Assembly: GCF_032121415.1 (NCBI RefSeq)
Contig: NZ_CP135079.1
Coordinates: 1,984,001-2,048,000 of the forward strand
DNA: 64,000 bases
Direction: 5' to 3'
DNA from: Streptomyces parvus
Lineage (GTDB): Bacteria > Actinomycetota > Actinomycetes > Streptomycetales > Streptomycetaceae
Below, piece by piece: positions 35,159 through 43,475 of the stretch; the first letter of the stretch is position 1, and every line of letters begins with the position of its first letter. Position numbers and translations under genes: made by a program. A model generated the notes under the pieces. It saw only the letters and a program-made list of their open reading frames with translations. It was not told where the DNA came from and did no database searches.

Positions 35159-36301
35159 TCAGCGGCCGTTGAACGCGTCCTTCAGACGGGAGAAGAGACC
35201 CTGCTGACCTGGCTGGAATTGACCCAGGGGTCGCTCCTCACCGCGCAGAACGGCCAGCTCCCGCAGCAGCCGCTCCTGCTCGGGGTCGAGTTTGGACGGG
35301 GTGATCACCTCGACGTGCACGATCAGGTCGCCCCGGCCGCCACCGCGCAGATGCGTGATCCCGCGTCCGTGCAGGGGCACGGACTGGCCGGACTGGGTGC
35401 CGGGCCGGATGTCGATCTCCTCCAGGCCGTCCAGCGTCTCCAGCGGGCACTTGGTGCCGAGGGCCGCGGCCGTCATGGGGATGGTGACCGTGCAGTGCAG
35501 GTCGTCGCCGCGCCGCTGGAAGACGGAGTGCGGCAGCTCGTGGATCTCCACGTACAGGTCGCCGGGCGGGCCGCCGCCGGGGCCGACCTCGCCCTCTCCG
35601 GCGAGCTGGATGCGGGTGCCGTTGTCGACGCCCGCGGGGATCTTGACCGTGAGCGTGCGGCGCGAGCGGATGCGGCCGTCGCCGGCGCACTCGGGGCACG
35701 GGGTGGGCACGACGGTGCCGAAGCCCTGGCACTGCGGGCAGGGCCGCGAGGTCATGACCTGGCCCAGGAAGGACCGGGTGACCTGCGAGACCTCACCGCG
35801 TCCGCGACACATGTCACAGGTCTGGGCCGAGGTGCCGGGGGCCGCGCCCTCGCCGCTGCAGGTGTTGCAGACGACGGCCGTGTCGACCTGGATGTCCTTG
35901 GTGGTGCCGAAGGCCGCCTCGTTGAGGTCGATCTCCAGCCGGATCATGGCGTCCTGGCCGCGCCGGGTCCGCGAACGGGGCCCGCGCTGCGCGGCGTTGC
36001 CGAAGAAGGCGTCCATGATGTCGGAGAAGTTGCCGAAGCCGCCGGCTCCGAAACCGCCCGCACCGCCGCCGCCTCCGCCGTTCGCGGAGAGCGGGTCGCC
36101 GCCGAGGTCGTAGACCTGCTTCTTCTGCGGGTCGGAGAGCACCTCGTAAGCGGCGTTGATCTCCTTGAACCGCTCCTGGGTCTTCGGGTCCGGGTTGACA
36201 TCCGGGTGCAGCTCGCGGGCGAGCCGACGGAATGCCTTCTTGATCTCGTCCTGAGATGCGTCGCGGCGCACGCCGAGTACGGCGTAGTAGTCCGTGGCCA
36301 C
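35159..36301 (-). CDS. dnaJ: Chaperone DnaJ (DnaJ2 of the hrcA operon)
   Basis: 380 residues. The J domain is at 1-70, with the HPD motif in LHPDVNPDPKT. A Gly/Phe linker follows at 74-95 (GGGGGGAGGFGAGGFGNF). Four C-x2-C-x-G-x-G zinc repeats are present: CNTCSGEG, CDMCRGRG, CPQCQGFG and CPECAGDG. The substrate-binding domain and a C-terminal tail complete it. As the co-chaperone of DnaK it stimulates ATP hydrolysis and presents unfolded proteins. The GTG at 36301 follows the hrcA stop with no gap (TAAGTG), so the two are coupled. It is expected to be under HrcA/CIRCE control with its neighbour. Confidence 0.97.
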   Translation of the reverse strand: MATDYYAVLGVRRDASQDEIKKAFRRLARELHPDVNPDPKTQERFKEINAAYEVLSDPQKKQVYDLGGDPLSANGGGGGGAGGFGAGGFGNFSDIMDAFFGNAAQRGPRSRTRRGQDAMIRLEIDLNEAAFGTTKDIQVDTAVVCNTCSGEGAAPGTSAQTCDMCRGRGEVSQVTRSFLGQVMTSRPCPQCQGFGTVVPTPCPECAGDGRIRSRRTLTVKIPAGVDNGTRIQLAGEGEVGPGGGPPGDLYVEIHELPHSVFQRRGDDLHCTVTIPMTAAALGTKCPLETLDGLEEIDIRPGTQSGQSVPLHGRGITHLRGGGRGDLIVHVEVITPSKLDPEQERLLRELAVLRGEERPLGQFQPGQQGLFSRLKDAFNGR

Positions 36302-37318
36302 TTACGACTCCGCCAGGATCTGTCCGACGTAACGTGCCACTGCGCGTACCGCTCCCATCGTTCCGGGGTAGTCCATGCGGGTCGGTCCGACCACGCCGAG
36401 TTTGGCGACTGCCTCGTCGCCCGAACCGTAGCCGACCGCGACGACGGACGTGGAGTTGAGCCCCTCGTGGGCGTTCTCGTGCCCGATCCGTACGGTCATG
36501 CCGGAGTCCGTGGCCTCACCGAGCAGCTTCAACAGGACGACCTGCTCCTCCAGTGCTTCCAGCACCGGCCGGATCATCACCGGGAAGTCGTGTCCGAAGC
36601 GGGTGAGGTTGGAGGTGCCGCCGATCATCAGCCGCTCCTCCGTCTCCTCGACCAGGGTTTCGAGGAGGGTGGAAAGAACCGTGGAAACCGTCCCCCGGTC
36701 CTCGCTGTCGAAGGATTCCGGCAGCTCCTGCACCAGGCGCGGGACATCCGCGAAGCGGCGTCCGACGACCCGGCTGTTGAGCCGGGCCCGCAGATCCGCG
36801 AGCGATGTCTCACCGAACGGCGCAGGGCAGTCGATCATACGCTGTTCGACCCGGCCGGTGTCCGTGATCAGGACGAGCATCAACCGGGCGGGGGCGAGCG
36901 AGAGCAGCTCCACGTGCCGCACCGTCGAGCGGGTGAGCGAGGGGTACTGCACGACCGCGACCTGCCGGGTCAGCTGCGCGAGCAGCCGCACCGTCCGGCC
37001 GACCACGTCGTCGAGGTCGACCGCGCCGTCGAGGAAGTTCTGGATGGCCCGGCGCTCGGGCGAGGACAGCGGCTTGACGCCCGCGAGCTTGTCGACGAAG
37101 AGGCGGTACCCCTTGTCGGTGGGGATGCGCCCCGCGCTCGTGTGCGGCTGGGCGATGAAGCCCTCGTCCTCCAGCACCGCCATGTCGTTGCGGACGGTGG
37201 CAGGCGAGACTCCCAGCCGGTGCCGCTCGGTCAGCGCCTTGGAGCCGACGGGCTCCTCGGTGCCGACGTAGTCCTGGACGATGGCGCGCAGCACTTCGAG
37301 TCTGCGTTCGCTCAGCAT
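36302..37318 (-). CDS. hrcA: Heat-inducible transcription repressor HrcA
   Basis: 338 residues. The winged-helix N-terminus has [40 protein letters not shown] and [14 protein letters not shown], all classic HrcA blocks. The remaining part is the GAF-like regulatory domain with its dimerisation insertion (about 105-300). HrcA represses chaperone genes by binding CIRCE, with GroEL keeping it active, and heat lifts repression. The ATG at 37318 gives the normal length. A CIRCE element lies 36 bp upstream (37355-37381), so it is autoregulated, and dnaJ follows in the same transcript. Confidence 0.97.
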   Translation of the reverse strand: MLSERRLEVLRAIVQDYVGTEEPVGSKALTERHRLGVSPATVRNDMAVLEDEGFIAQPHTSAGRIPTDKGYRLFVDKLAGVKPLSSPERRAIQNFLDGAVDLDDVVGRTVRLLAQLTRQVAVVQYPSLTRSTVRHVELLSLAPARLMLVLITDTGRVEQRMIDCPAPFGETSLADLRARLNSRVVGRRFADVPRLVQELPESFDSEDRGTVSTVLSTLLETLVEETEERLMIGGTSNLTRFGHDFPVMIRPVLEALEEQVVLLKLLGEATDSGMTVRIGHENAHEGLNSTSVVAVGYGSGDEAVAKLGVVGPTRMDYPGTMGAVRAVARYVGQILAES

Positions 37319-37354
37319 CGCGCACACCTCCAGATGTATGTCTCCGGTCTCCGA

Positions 37355-37381
37355 CTGGCACTCGGCGCGTACGAGTGCCAG
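37355..37381. promoter_or_regulatory. CIRCE operator for HrcA
   Basis: CTGGCACTC-N9-GAGTGCCAG is a perfect 9-9-9 inverted repeat with the invariant GCACTC/GAGTGC core of CIRCE (consensus TTAGCACTC-N9-GAGTGCTAA). It lies 36 bases before the hrcA ATG. Confidence 0.92.
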
Positions 37382-37482
37382 CAATCCCGTCGTCAGTGTA
37401 CGGGGGTGGGGTGGGGCCTGGGCAAGGGCGACCGGCCGCACCGCCACGGGACCGCGCAGGTCGTTGCCGATAGCGTCCTGGT

Positions 37483-38214
37483 ATGGACGTCGCTTGGGAA
37501 GACTTCGGGTGGGAGCGGTTGGGCAACGGTGTCGGCCGGCGGCGGCTCCCGGGCTGGGACGCCACCGTCGCGCTGGTCGCCGGTGCGGAGGGGGTGCTGC
37601 TGTACGACACGGGTTCGACCCTGCGCGAGGGCGTGGAACTGCGGCGGCAGGCCGAGGCGCTGCTCGGACGCAGGGTGACGCATATCGCACTGAGCCACCC
37701 CCATTTCGATCATGTGCTGGGCACGGCGGCGTTCGCCGGGGTGCGGGTGTACGGCTCCGCGGGCCTGACCGCCCTGCTGCGGGAGGAGGAGCAGGGGCTG
37801 TACGCGTCGGCCGTGCGCCATGGCGTCGGCGAGGACGAGGCGGCCCGGTCGGCGGACACGCTGGTGGTCCCGCACCACGAGGTGTGCGGCGAGCGGAGGC
37901 TCGACCTGGGCGGCGGCCGCCGGGTGCTGCTGGCCGATCTCGGCCCCGCCCACAGCAGCCACGACCTCGCGGTGCTGGTGCCGGGCTCGGACGGCGAGCC
38001 TCCGGTGGTGCTCTGCGGCGATCTGGTCGAGGAGTCGGGCGATCCGCAGGCGGGCCCGGACGCGGTCCCCGCGCGCTGGCCGGCCGCGCTGGAGAGGCTG
38101 CTGGAGCTGGGGGGCGAGGACGCGCTGTACGTACCGGGGCACGGGGCGGTGGTGGACGCGGCGTTCGTCCGGGCACAACGGGCGGCGCTGGCGGAGCGGT
38201 TCGCGATGGTGTGA
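37483..38214 (+). CDS. Metallo-beta-lactamase-fold hydrolase
   Basis: 243 residues with the metal motif [10 protein letters not shown] (His72, His74, Asp76, His77), a later His in [11 protein letters not shown], Asp in LCGDLVEES and a final His in VPGHGAVVD. This is a complete binuclear metal site. The substrate cannot be assigned; the family includes lactonases, glyoxalase II and others. The ATG at 37483 lacks a Shine-Dalgarno, and TAGCGT ends 6 bases before it, which suggests a leaderless transcript. It is divergent from hrcA across a 164-bp region containing CIRCE. Confidence 0.9.
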   Translation: MDVAWEDFGWERLGNGVGRRRLPGWDATVALVAGAEGVLLYDTGSTLREGVELRRQAEALLGRRVTHIALSHPHFDHVLGTAAFAGVRVYGSAGLTALLREEEQGLYASAVRHGVGEDEAARSADTLVVPHHEVCGERRLDLGGGRRVLLADLGPAHSSHDLAVLVPGSDGEPPVVLCGDLVEESGDPQAGPDAVPARWPAALERLLELGGEDALYVPGHGAVVDAAFVRAQRAALAERFAMV

Positions 38215-38270
38215 GGATCTCCGCGGCGGCGTGAGGTTCTTCACGGCGGCGGGCCGATTATCGTCGGGCC

Positions 38271-39089
38271 ATGCGCAGCTACCAGCCGGACCTGACCCCG
38301 CCGTGGAAGCGGTCCGCCCCCGTGCCCGAGGTGCCCGCCGAACCCGATCTGGTCGTGGAGGAGGTCGCCACCGGCTTCTGCGGGGCGGTGATCCGCTGCG
38401 AGAAGACGGCCCAGGGGCCGACGGTGACCCTGGAGGACCGGTTCGGCAAGCACCGGGTGTTCCCGATGGAACCGCGCGGCTTCCTGCTGGAGGGCAAGGT
38501 CGTCACGCTGGTGCGCCCGGGTCCCGGCGGTCCGGTGCGCCCCACGCGTACGGCATCCGGATCGGTGGCGGTGCCCGGCGCGCGGGCCCGGGTGGCGCGG
38601 GCCGGGCGGATCTACGTGGAGGGCCGGCACGACGCGGAACTGGTGGAGCGGGTGTGGGGCGACGACCTGCGCATCGAGGGCGTGGTCGTGGAGTACCTGG
38701 AGGGCGTCGACGACCTTCCGGCGATCGTCGGGGAGTTCGGGCCGGGGCCGGACGCGCGGCTCGGGGTGCTGGTGGACCATCTGGTGCCCGGCTCCAAGGA
38801 GTCCCGGATCGCGGCTCAGGTGACCGGTGACCACGTGCTGGTGGTGGGGCACCCCTACATCGACGTGTGGGAGGCGGTGAAGCCGTCCTCGGTGGGGATC
38901 GACGCCTGGCCGGTGGTGCCGAGGGGCCAGGACTGGAAGACGGGTGTGTGCCGGGCGCTGGGGTGGCCGGAGAACACCGGGGCCGCCTGGCAGCACATTC
39001 TGTCGAAGGTCCGCAGCTACAAGGACCTGGAACCCCAACTGCTGGGCCGGGTAGAGGAATTGATCGACTTCGTCACCCTTCCGGACTGA
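38271..39089 (+). CDS. DUF3097 family protein
   Basis: 272 residues. Landmarks of DUF3097 are PWKRSAPVPEVPAEPDLVVE at the start, VTLEDRFGKHRVFPMEPRGF, RIYVEGRHDAELVERVWGDD in the middle and LGVLVDHLVPGSKESRIA, a TOPRIM-like arrangement of an acidic Glu, then Asp-x-Asp-like residues. It is conserved in actinobacteria, with no demonstrated role; a nuclease or nucleic-acid-binding role is an inference from the TOPRIM-like block. The ATG at 38271 has TATCGT ending 6 bases upstream and no Shine-Dalgarno, so the message may be leaderless. It lies 56 bp after the metallo-hydrolase gene. Confidence 0.9.
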   Translation: MRSYQPDLTPPWKRSAPVPEVPAEPDLVVEEVATGFCGAVIRCEKTAQGPTVTLEDRFGKHRVFPMEPRGFLLEGKVVTLVRPGPGGPVRPTRTASGSVAVPGARARVARAGRIYVEGRHDAELVERVWGDDLRIEGVVVEYLEGVDDLPAIVGEFGPGPDARLGVLVDHLVPGSKESRIAAQVTGDHVLVVGHPYIDVWEAVKPSSVGIDAWPVVPRGQDWKTGVCRALGWPENTGAAWQHILSKVRSYKDLEPQLLGRVEELIDFVTLPD

Positions 39090-39231
39090 TGTCCCCGGGC
39101 CGAGGACGGTCCGTCCCGGACGATCACGTACCGATCTCTATGAATGCCTGCGTCCCACACGCACCATCGGTTATTGAGGGGTACCGAGGGGGAGAACGGG
39201 CCGGCGGTTCACGGGGGAAGGGCACGGGGCG

Positions 39232-42108
39232 ATGGCGCGCGAGGTCTGGCGGGACAGTGCGGAGAACGAGGCGGCTTCGGCCGTCTTCCACCTGATGCAG
39301 CAGTTGATCGACCGGTACCGGGTCAACCGGCCGGTGATGCCGCTCGTGGTGGCCCAGGCGGCGGACGCCGGGGCCGGGCCGGAGATCGACGCGCGGGTGG
39401 AGCAGCTCGTGCATCAGGTGCACCGGGCCAACGAGTTACGCCGGGTGCCGGTGCGGCTGCTCGACGGCGCGGGGGCGACTCCGTACGAGGCGGCGCTCGA
39501 CATGGTGCGCACGCTCTCCGAGAAGCCGTGGGAGACCCGGGAGAACACCCAGTACAAGAACTTCTCCTTCCCGCGCTCGCGGCTGCTCGGGGCGATCGAG
39601 CAGGCCACCGCGACGGTGGTCGAACAGTCCGGCGGCGACCCCTCCGAGGTCCGTGAGGAAAGGATTCTGGAGCAGTTGAGCCGGTTGCGCTGGCGGTCCG
39701 GCCGACCGCGCGGGGGGACCCGGTGGGACGCGCTGCGGCAGTCGGTGCGGCCCGAGACGTTCGTCGGGGCGCTCTTCATCGCGCTGCTCAGCGTGTTGCT
39801 CGGGGAGATCGACTGGCTGCTGACGGCCCTGGTGGCGGCGGTCGCGCTGATCGGGCTCGCCGCGGTGGGCCTGGCGAGCCGGGCCGCGCCGCCGCTGCTG
39901 TGGCTGCGCCGGGCCAGTCGCTGGTTCGCCACCACCTCCTCGCTGGCCGCGTCCAGCACGGGCTATCCGTCGGACGGCTGGTCGTGGTTCTCGCCGAGCG
40001 GGTCGTGGCGGGTGATCCGGGCGCGGGCGGCGGCGGTCGCGGAGCGGGTGGCGGACGCGGGGACGGGCGACGAGCACGCGCGCCAGTTCCACCTGGAGCT
40101 GCGGGTGCAGGCGCTGCTGGAGGATCTGCGGCACAACTACCGCCCGCACTCCCTGGACTGGCGGCGCAGCAAGCGCACGGTCCCGCCGGTGGTGTTCCTG
40201 CCCCGGGCCACGCAGGACAACGGCGGCATCCTGCTGATCAACGCGATCAACAACGTACGGTCGCGGCGCAGTGAGGTCGATCCGCTGCTGCTGCTCGCCT
40301 CGCTGCCGGCCTCCGAGATCATGCGGCACACCCCGCCGCTGCCGCCGGAGCGGCCCGGTCCGGGGGCGCCGACCGGTTCGTCCGGGGCGCGGGCCCGCTA
40401 CGAGCGCTGGGTGGACGATCTGAGCCTGGGCCAGTCGCCGGTGGCCGCGGCGACCCTGGCGTGGGTGCTTCTGCTGCCGCTGTCCACCGAGAAGCTGACC
40501 CATGAGCACGCGCACGCCCAGCTCGTCACCCACCGGGTGCGGCGGACCTGGGCGTGGTGGGTGATGTCGCGGGCGACGATCGCCGCGGCCGTCGTGGGCT
40601 CGCTGCTGGGGGCGTTCCTGTGGGCCGGGCACTGGCGCGACACGTACTGCCACGGACCGCTGACCGACCGGAACACGGACGCGATCTGGCAGGGGCCGGC
40701 CGGCGACCGGGAGTGCGTGGGGGTGGCGACCGCGCCCGAGGTGCTCTTCGCGCGGGGCAACGACCTGGAGCTGAACGGGGCGGGCAAGGGCATCACGTTC
40801 GAGCGGATCGAGCAGGCGATCCGCGAGGAGAACGACGACATCGAGGCGGGCGACGCGTATGTGACGGTCGTGTACGCCGGCCCGCTCACCGCCACGGGCA
40901 AGGACCGGGAGGCGACCCGCAAGGGGCTGGAGGAGCTGACCGGGGTCTACCTCCAGCAGCGGGCGGTGAACAAGACGGTGCGCCGGTCGGTGAAGCTGCG
41001 GGTGCTGACCGCCAACGGCGGCGAGGACATGCTGCGGCAGCTCACCGCCGTGGAGAAGATCATCGAGGTGGCCCGGCGGGATCCGACGGTGGTCGGGGTG
41101 GTCGGTCTCGGCCGGAACACCCAGGAGAGCGAGAAGGCGACGAAGCTGCTCCGGGAGGCCGGACTGCCGGTGGTGAACACCACGAACTCCAGCAGCGACC
41201 TGCCCCGCGAGTACCCGAACTACTTCGGCCTCGCGGCGACGGACGAGGAGCAGACGCATGTGCTCGGTCTTGTCGCCCGGCAGATCGCGAAGGGCCTCGA
41301 CCGCCCGCACGCGATCGTGCTGTCGCGCGAGGACCGCAACGGGGACCTGGACCGGTACACCGCCGAGCAGCGGGAGGCGGGCCGCAAGATGCTTCAGGAC
41401 GCGGGTTTCGAGCCGGGGAAGGACGTGACGTACGACCTGGCGGGCGGGGCGAGCCTGAACACTCCGCTGACGACCATCTGCCAGGCCGAGCGGGTTCCCG
41501 ACGCGCTGTACTTCGCGGGGCGGGTCGAGGACGTACCGACGCTGATGCGGGGCCTGTCCGAGACCACCGGGTGCTCGGACCGGCGGATGACGGTGTTCAC
41601 CGGGGACGATCTGACGAAGGGGACGTTCGACGACTCCACGTCCATCGCGGCCAACGTCACGCTCTACCACTCCTCGCTCGCTCCGCTGGACCGGGGGAAG
41701 AACCTCGGCTTCTACGGGGACGCGTACCGCACCCTGCGGCGGCTGCACCCCGAGGGCGAGGTCACCGCGCTGGTCTCGGGGCGTCCGGCGTACGAGGACG
41801 ATCTGTTCGCCAGCGGACAGACCGTGATCTCCTACAGCGCCACGGCCGCCCTGTACGACGCGGCGGCGCGCGGCGACAAGCGGCGGAGCGCGGCGGAGAC
41901 GTGGGCGACGCTGCACACGGTGGACCTGAACAACATGCCGACGGGGACGATCTCGTTCAGCCGGGCGCGGTCCTCGGTCTCGGACAATGTGCACGGCCTC
42001 AACATCGTCAAGGTGGTCCGGCCGGGGCCGAGCGCGGAGCGGACCCTGGTCTGCGGCAAGCCCGCCGGGGTGGCCCCGCCGCTGACGGCGAAGGACTGCA
42101 AGCCGTGA
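39232..42108 (+). CDS. Large receptor-like protein: cytoplasmic domains, membrane hairpin, extracellular type-I periplasmic-binding domain
   Basis: 958 residues. About 1-170 is soluble (PVMPLVVAQAADAGAGPEID and a following helical part). 176-215 is a membrane hairpin (FVGALFIALLSVLLGEIDWL and on). 216-440 is soluble again, with PPVVFLPRATQDNGGILLIN and DPLLLLASLPA reading like the tail of an ATPase-type module that lacks a Walker A. A third membrane helix is at about 447-467. The outer part, 500-940, resembles type-I periplasmic-binding (branched-chain amino-acid receptor-like) domains: PTVVGVVGLGRNTQESEKAT, NTTNSSSDLP and FGLAATDEEQTHVLGL. No ABC permease or ATPase lies nearby, so this is a ligand sensor or scaffold rather than a transporter part. 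The function is unknown. The ATG at 39232 follows GGAAGGGCACGGGGCG. Confidence 0.75.
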   Translation: MAREVWRDSAENEAASAVFHLMQQLIDRYRVNRPVMPLVVAQAADAGAGPEIDARVEQLVHQVHRANELRRVPVRLLDGAGATPYEAALDMVRTLSEKPWETRENTQYKNFSFPRSRLLGAIEQATATVVEQSGGDPSEVREERILEQLSRLRWRSGRPRGGTRWDALRQSVRPETFVGALFIALLSVLLGEIDWLLTALVAAVALIGLAAVGLASRAAPPLLWLRRASRWFATTSSLAASSTGYPSDGWSWFSPSGSWRVIRARAAAVAERVADAGTGDEHARQFHLELRVQALLEDLRHNYRPHSLDWRRSKRTVPPVVFLPRATQDNGGILLINAINNVRSRRSEVDPLLLLASLPASEIMRHTPPLPPERPGPGAPTGSSGARARYERWVDDLSLGQSPVAAATLAWVLLLPLSTEKLTHEHAHAQLVTHRVRRTWAWWVMSRATIAAAVVGSLLGAFLWAGHWRDTYCHGPLTDRNTDAIWQGPAGDRECVGVATAPEVLFARGNDLELNGAGKGITFERIEQAIREENDDIEAGDAYVTVVYAGPLTATGKDREATRKGLEELTGVYLQQRAVNKTVRRSVKLRVLTANGGEDMLRQLTAVEKIIEVARRDPTVVGVVGLGRNTQESEKATKLLREAGLPVVNTTNSSSDLPREYPNYFGLAATDEEQTHVLGLVARQIAKGLDRPHAIVLSREDRNGDLDRYTAEQREAGRKMLQDAGFEPGKDVTYDLAGGASLNTPLTTICQAERVPDALYFAGRVEDVPTLMRGLSETTGCSDRRMTVFTGDDLTKGTFDDSTSIAANVTLYHSSLAPLDRGKNLGFYGDAYRTLRRLHPEGEVTALVSGRPAYEDDLFASGQTVISYSATAALYDAAARGDKRRSAAETWATLHTVDLNNMPTGTISFSRARSSVSDNVHGLNIVKVVRPGPSAERTLVCGKPAGVAPPLTAKDCKP

Positions 42109-42170
42109 GGGCTTCGCCCCCGGGCTCGGTCGACGCACGGTGAGGGCTTCGCCCCGGGGGCTCAGTCGAC
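42105..42170. repeat. 35-bp-period tandem repeat at two gene ends
   Basis: GTGAGGGCTTCGCCCC followed by GGGCTC and GTCGAC occurs at 42105 and again at 42140, 35 bases on. The first copy includes the TGA of the receptor gene and the second runs over the hemW stop at 42162. Each copy can form a GGGC-TT-CGCCC-type small hairpin. Confidence 0.6.
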
Positions 42171-43394
42171 CAGGTCGCGGACGACGGCGTCGGCGAGGAG
42201 CCGCCCGCGCAGGGTGAGGACCGCGCGGCCCTTCACGTACGGTTCCGGCTCCAGCAGTCCGTCGGTCAGGGCGCGGCGGGAGGCGGCGAGACCGTCGGGT
42301 TTCAGGAGGTCCAGCGGGCAGCCCTCGCGCAGCCGCAGCTCCAGCAGGATGCGCTCGACCCGGCGGTCCTCCTCGGCGAGGATCTCGCGGCCCGCGCCGG
42401 GCGACTTGCCCTCGGCGAGCGCCTGGGCGTACGCGCCGGGGTGCTTCACGTTCCACCAGCGCACGCCGCCGACGTGGCTGTGGGCGCCGGGGCCCGCGCC
42501 CCACCAGTCGGCGCCGCGCCAGTACAGCTCGTTGTGCAGGCAGCGGCCGGCCTCGGTGGTGGCCCAGTTGGAGACCTCGTACCAGTGGAACCCGGCGGCG
42601 GCGAAGGCCTCGTCCGCGATGAGATAGCGGTCGGCGTGGGCGTCGTCGTCGGTCATCGGGATCTCACCGCGCCGGATGCGGCGGGCGAGCTGGGTGCCCT
42701 CCTCGACGATCAGGGCGTACGCCGACACGTGGTCGGGGCCCGCGCCGATCGCGGCGTCCAGGGTGGACCGCCAGTCGTCGTCGGACTCGCCGGGGGTGCC
42801 GTAGATCAGGTCGAGGTTGACGTGGTCGAAGCCCGCCGCCCGCGCCTCGGCGACACACGCCTCGGGGCGGCCGGGGGTGTGCGTGCGGTCGAGGATCTTC
42901 AGGATGTGCTGCTTGGCGCTCTGCATTCCGAAGGAGACCCGGTTGAAGCCGCCCTCGCGCAGGGCTTCGAGGTAGGCCGGGTCGACGGACTCGGGGTTGG
43001 CCTCGGTGGTGACCTCGGCGTCGTCCGCGAGCCCGAACTCGTCCTTGATCGCGGCCAGCATCCGTACGAGGTCGGCGGCGGGCAGCAGGGTCGGGGTCCC
43101 GCCGCCGACGAAGACGGTACGGACCGGGCGCGGGTCGTCGCCGAGGACCTTGCGGGCCTGGCGGACCTCCTCGATCAGGTGGACGGCGTAGTTGTCGCGG
43201 GAGGCCAGCGCACCTCCGGAGCCGCGCAGCTCGGTGGCGGTGTAGGTGTTGAAGTCGCAGTAGCCGCAGCGGGTGGCGCAGTACGGGACGTGCAGGTAGA
43301 AGCCGAGCGGGCGGTCGGCTGCGCCTTCCAGGGCATGGCGGGGCAGCGCCCCGTCGTCGGGCACGGGTTCACCATCGGGCAGTACGGAAGGCAT
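42162..43394 (-). CDS. hemW: Haem chaperone HemW (radical SAM)
   Basis: 410 residues. The radical SAM cluster is CATRCGYCDF (C-x3-C-x2-C), preceded by FYLHVPY, with the SAM-binding GGGTPTLL. The C-terminal HemN_C domain is present at about 330-410. It is the HemW type, which binds and delivers haem rather than decarboxylating coproporphyrinogen. ATG 43394 (MPSVLPDGEP) has GACAAT 7 bases upstream, the same spacing as recO, so I prefer it to the ATG at 43403. It meets the receptor gene tail-to-tail. Confidence 0.92.
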   Translation of the reverse strand: MPSVLPDGEPVPDDGALPRHALEGAADRPLGFYLHVPYCATRCGYCDFNTYTATELRGSGGALASRDNYAVHLIEEVRQARKVLGDDPRPVRTVFVGGGTPTLLPAADLVRMLAAIKDEFGLADDAEVTTEANPESVDPAYLEALREGGFNRVSFGMQSAKQHILKILDRTHTPGRPEACVAEARAAGFDHVNLDLIYGTPGESDDDWRSTLDAAIGAGPDHVSAYALIVEEGTQLARRIRRGEIPMTDDDAHADRYLIADEAFAAAGFHWYEVSNWATTEAGRCLHNELYWRGADWWGAGPGAHSHVGGVRWWNVKHPGAYAQALAEGKSPGAGREILAEEDRRVERILLELRLREGCPLDLLKPDGLAASRRALTDGLLEPEPYVKGRAVLTLRGRLLADAVVRDLVD

Positions 43395-43475
43395 ACCGCC
43401 CATTGTCGCTCGCCGCCGGAGCTTCCCGGACCGGGCGGGCCCGGGGGTCCGGTCCGGGCCCGTTCCGTCCGCGTG

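Noticed and set aside
33947..37678. A 1243-codon open frame opposite the NMO-dnaJ-hrcA block
   Set aside because: It is an antisense shadow that also crosses the dnaJ terminator and the CIRCE element.
39144..39656. An open frame overlapping the start of the receptor gene
   Set aside because: Its Gly/Arg-rich product shows no homology, and the receptor frame from 39232 has a start signal and membrane topology.
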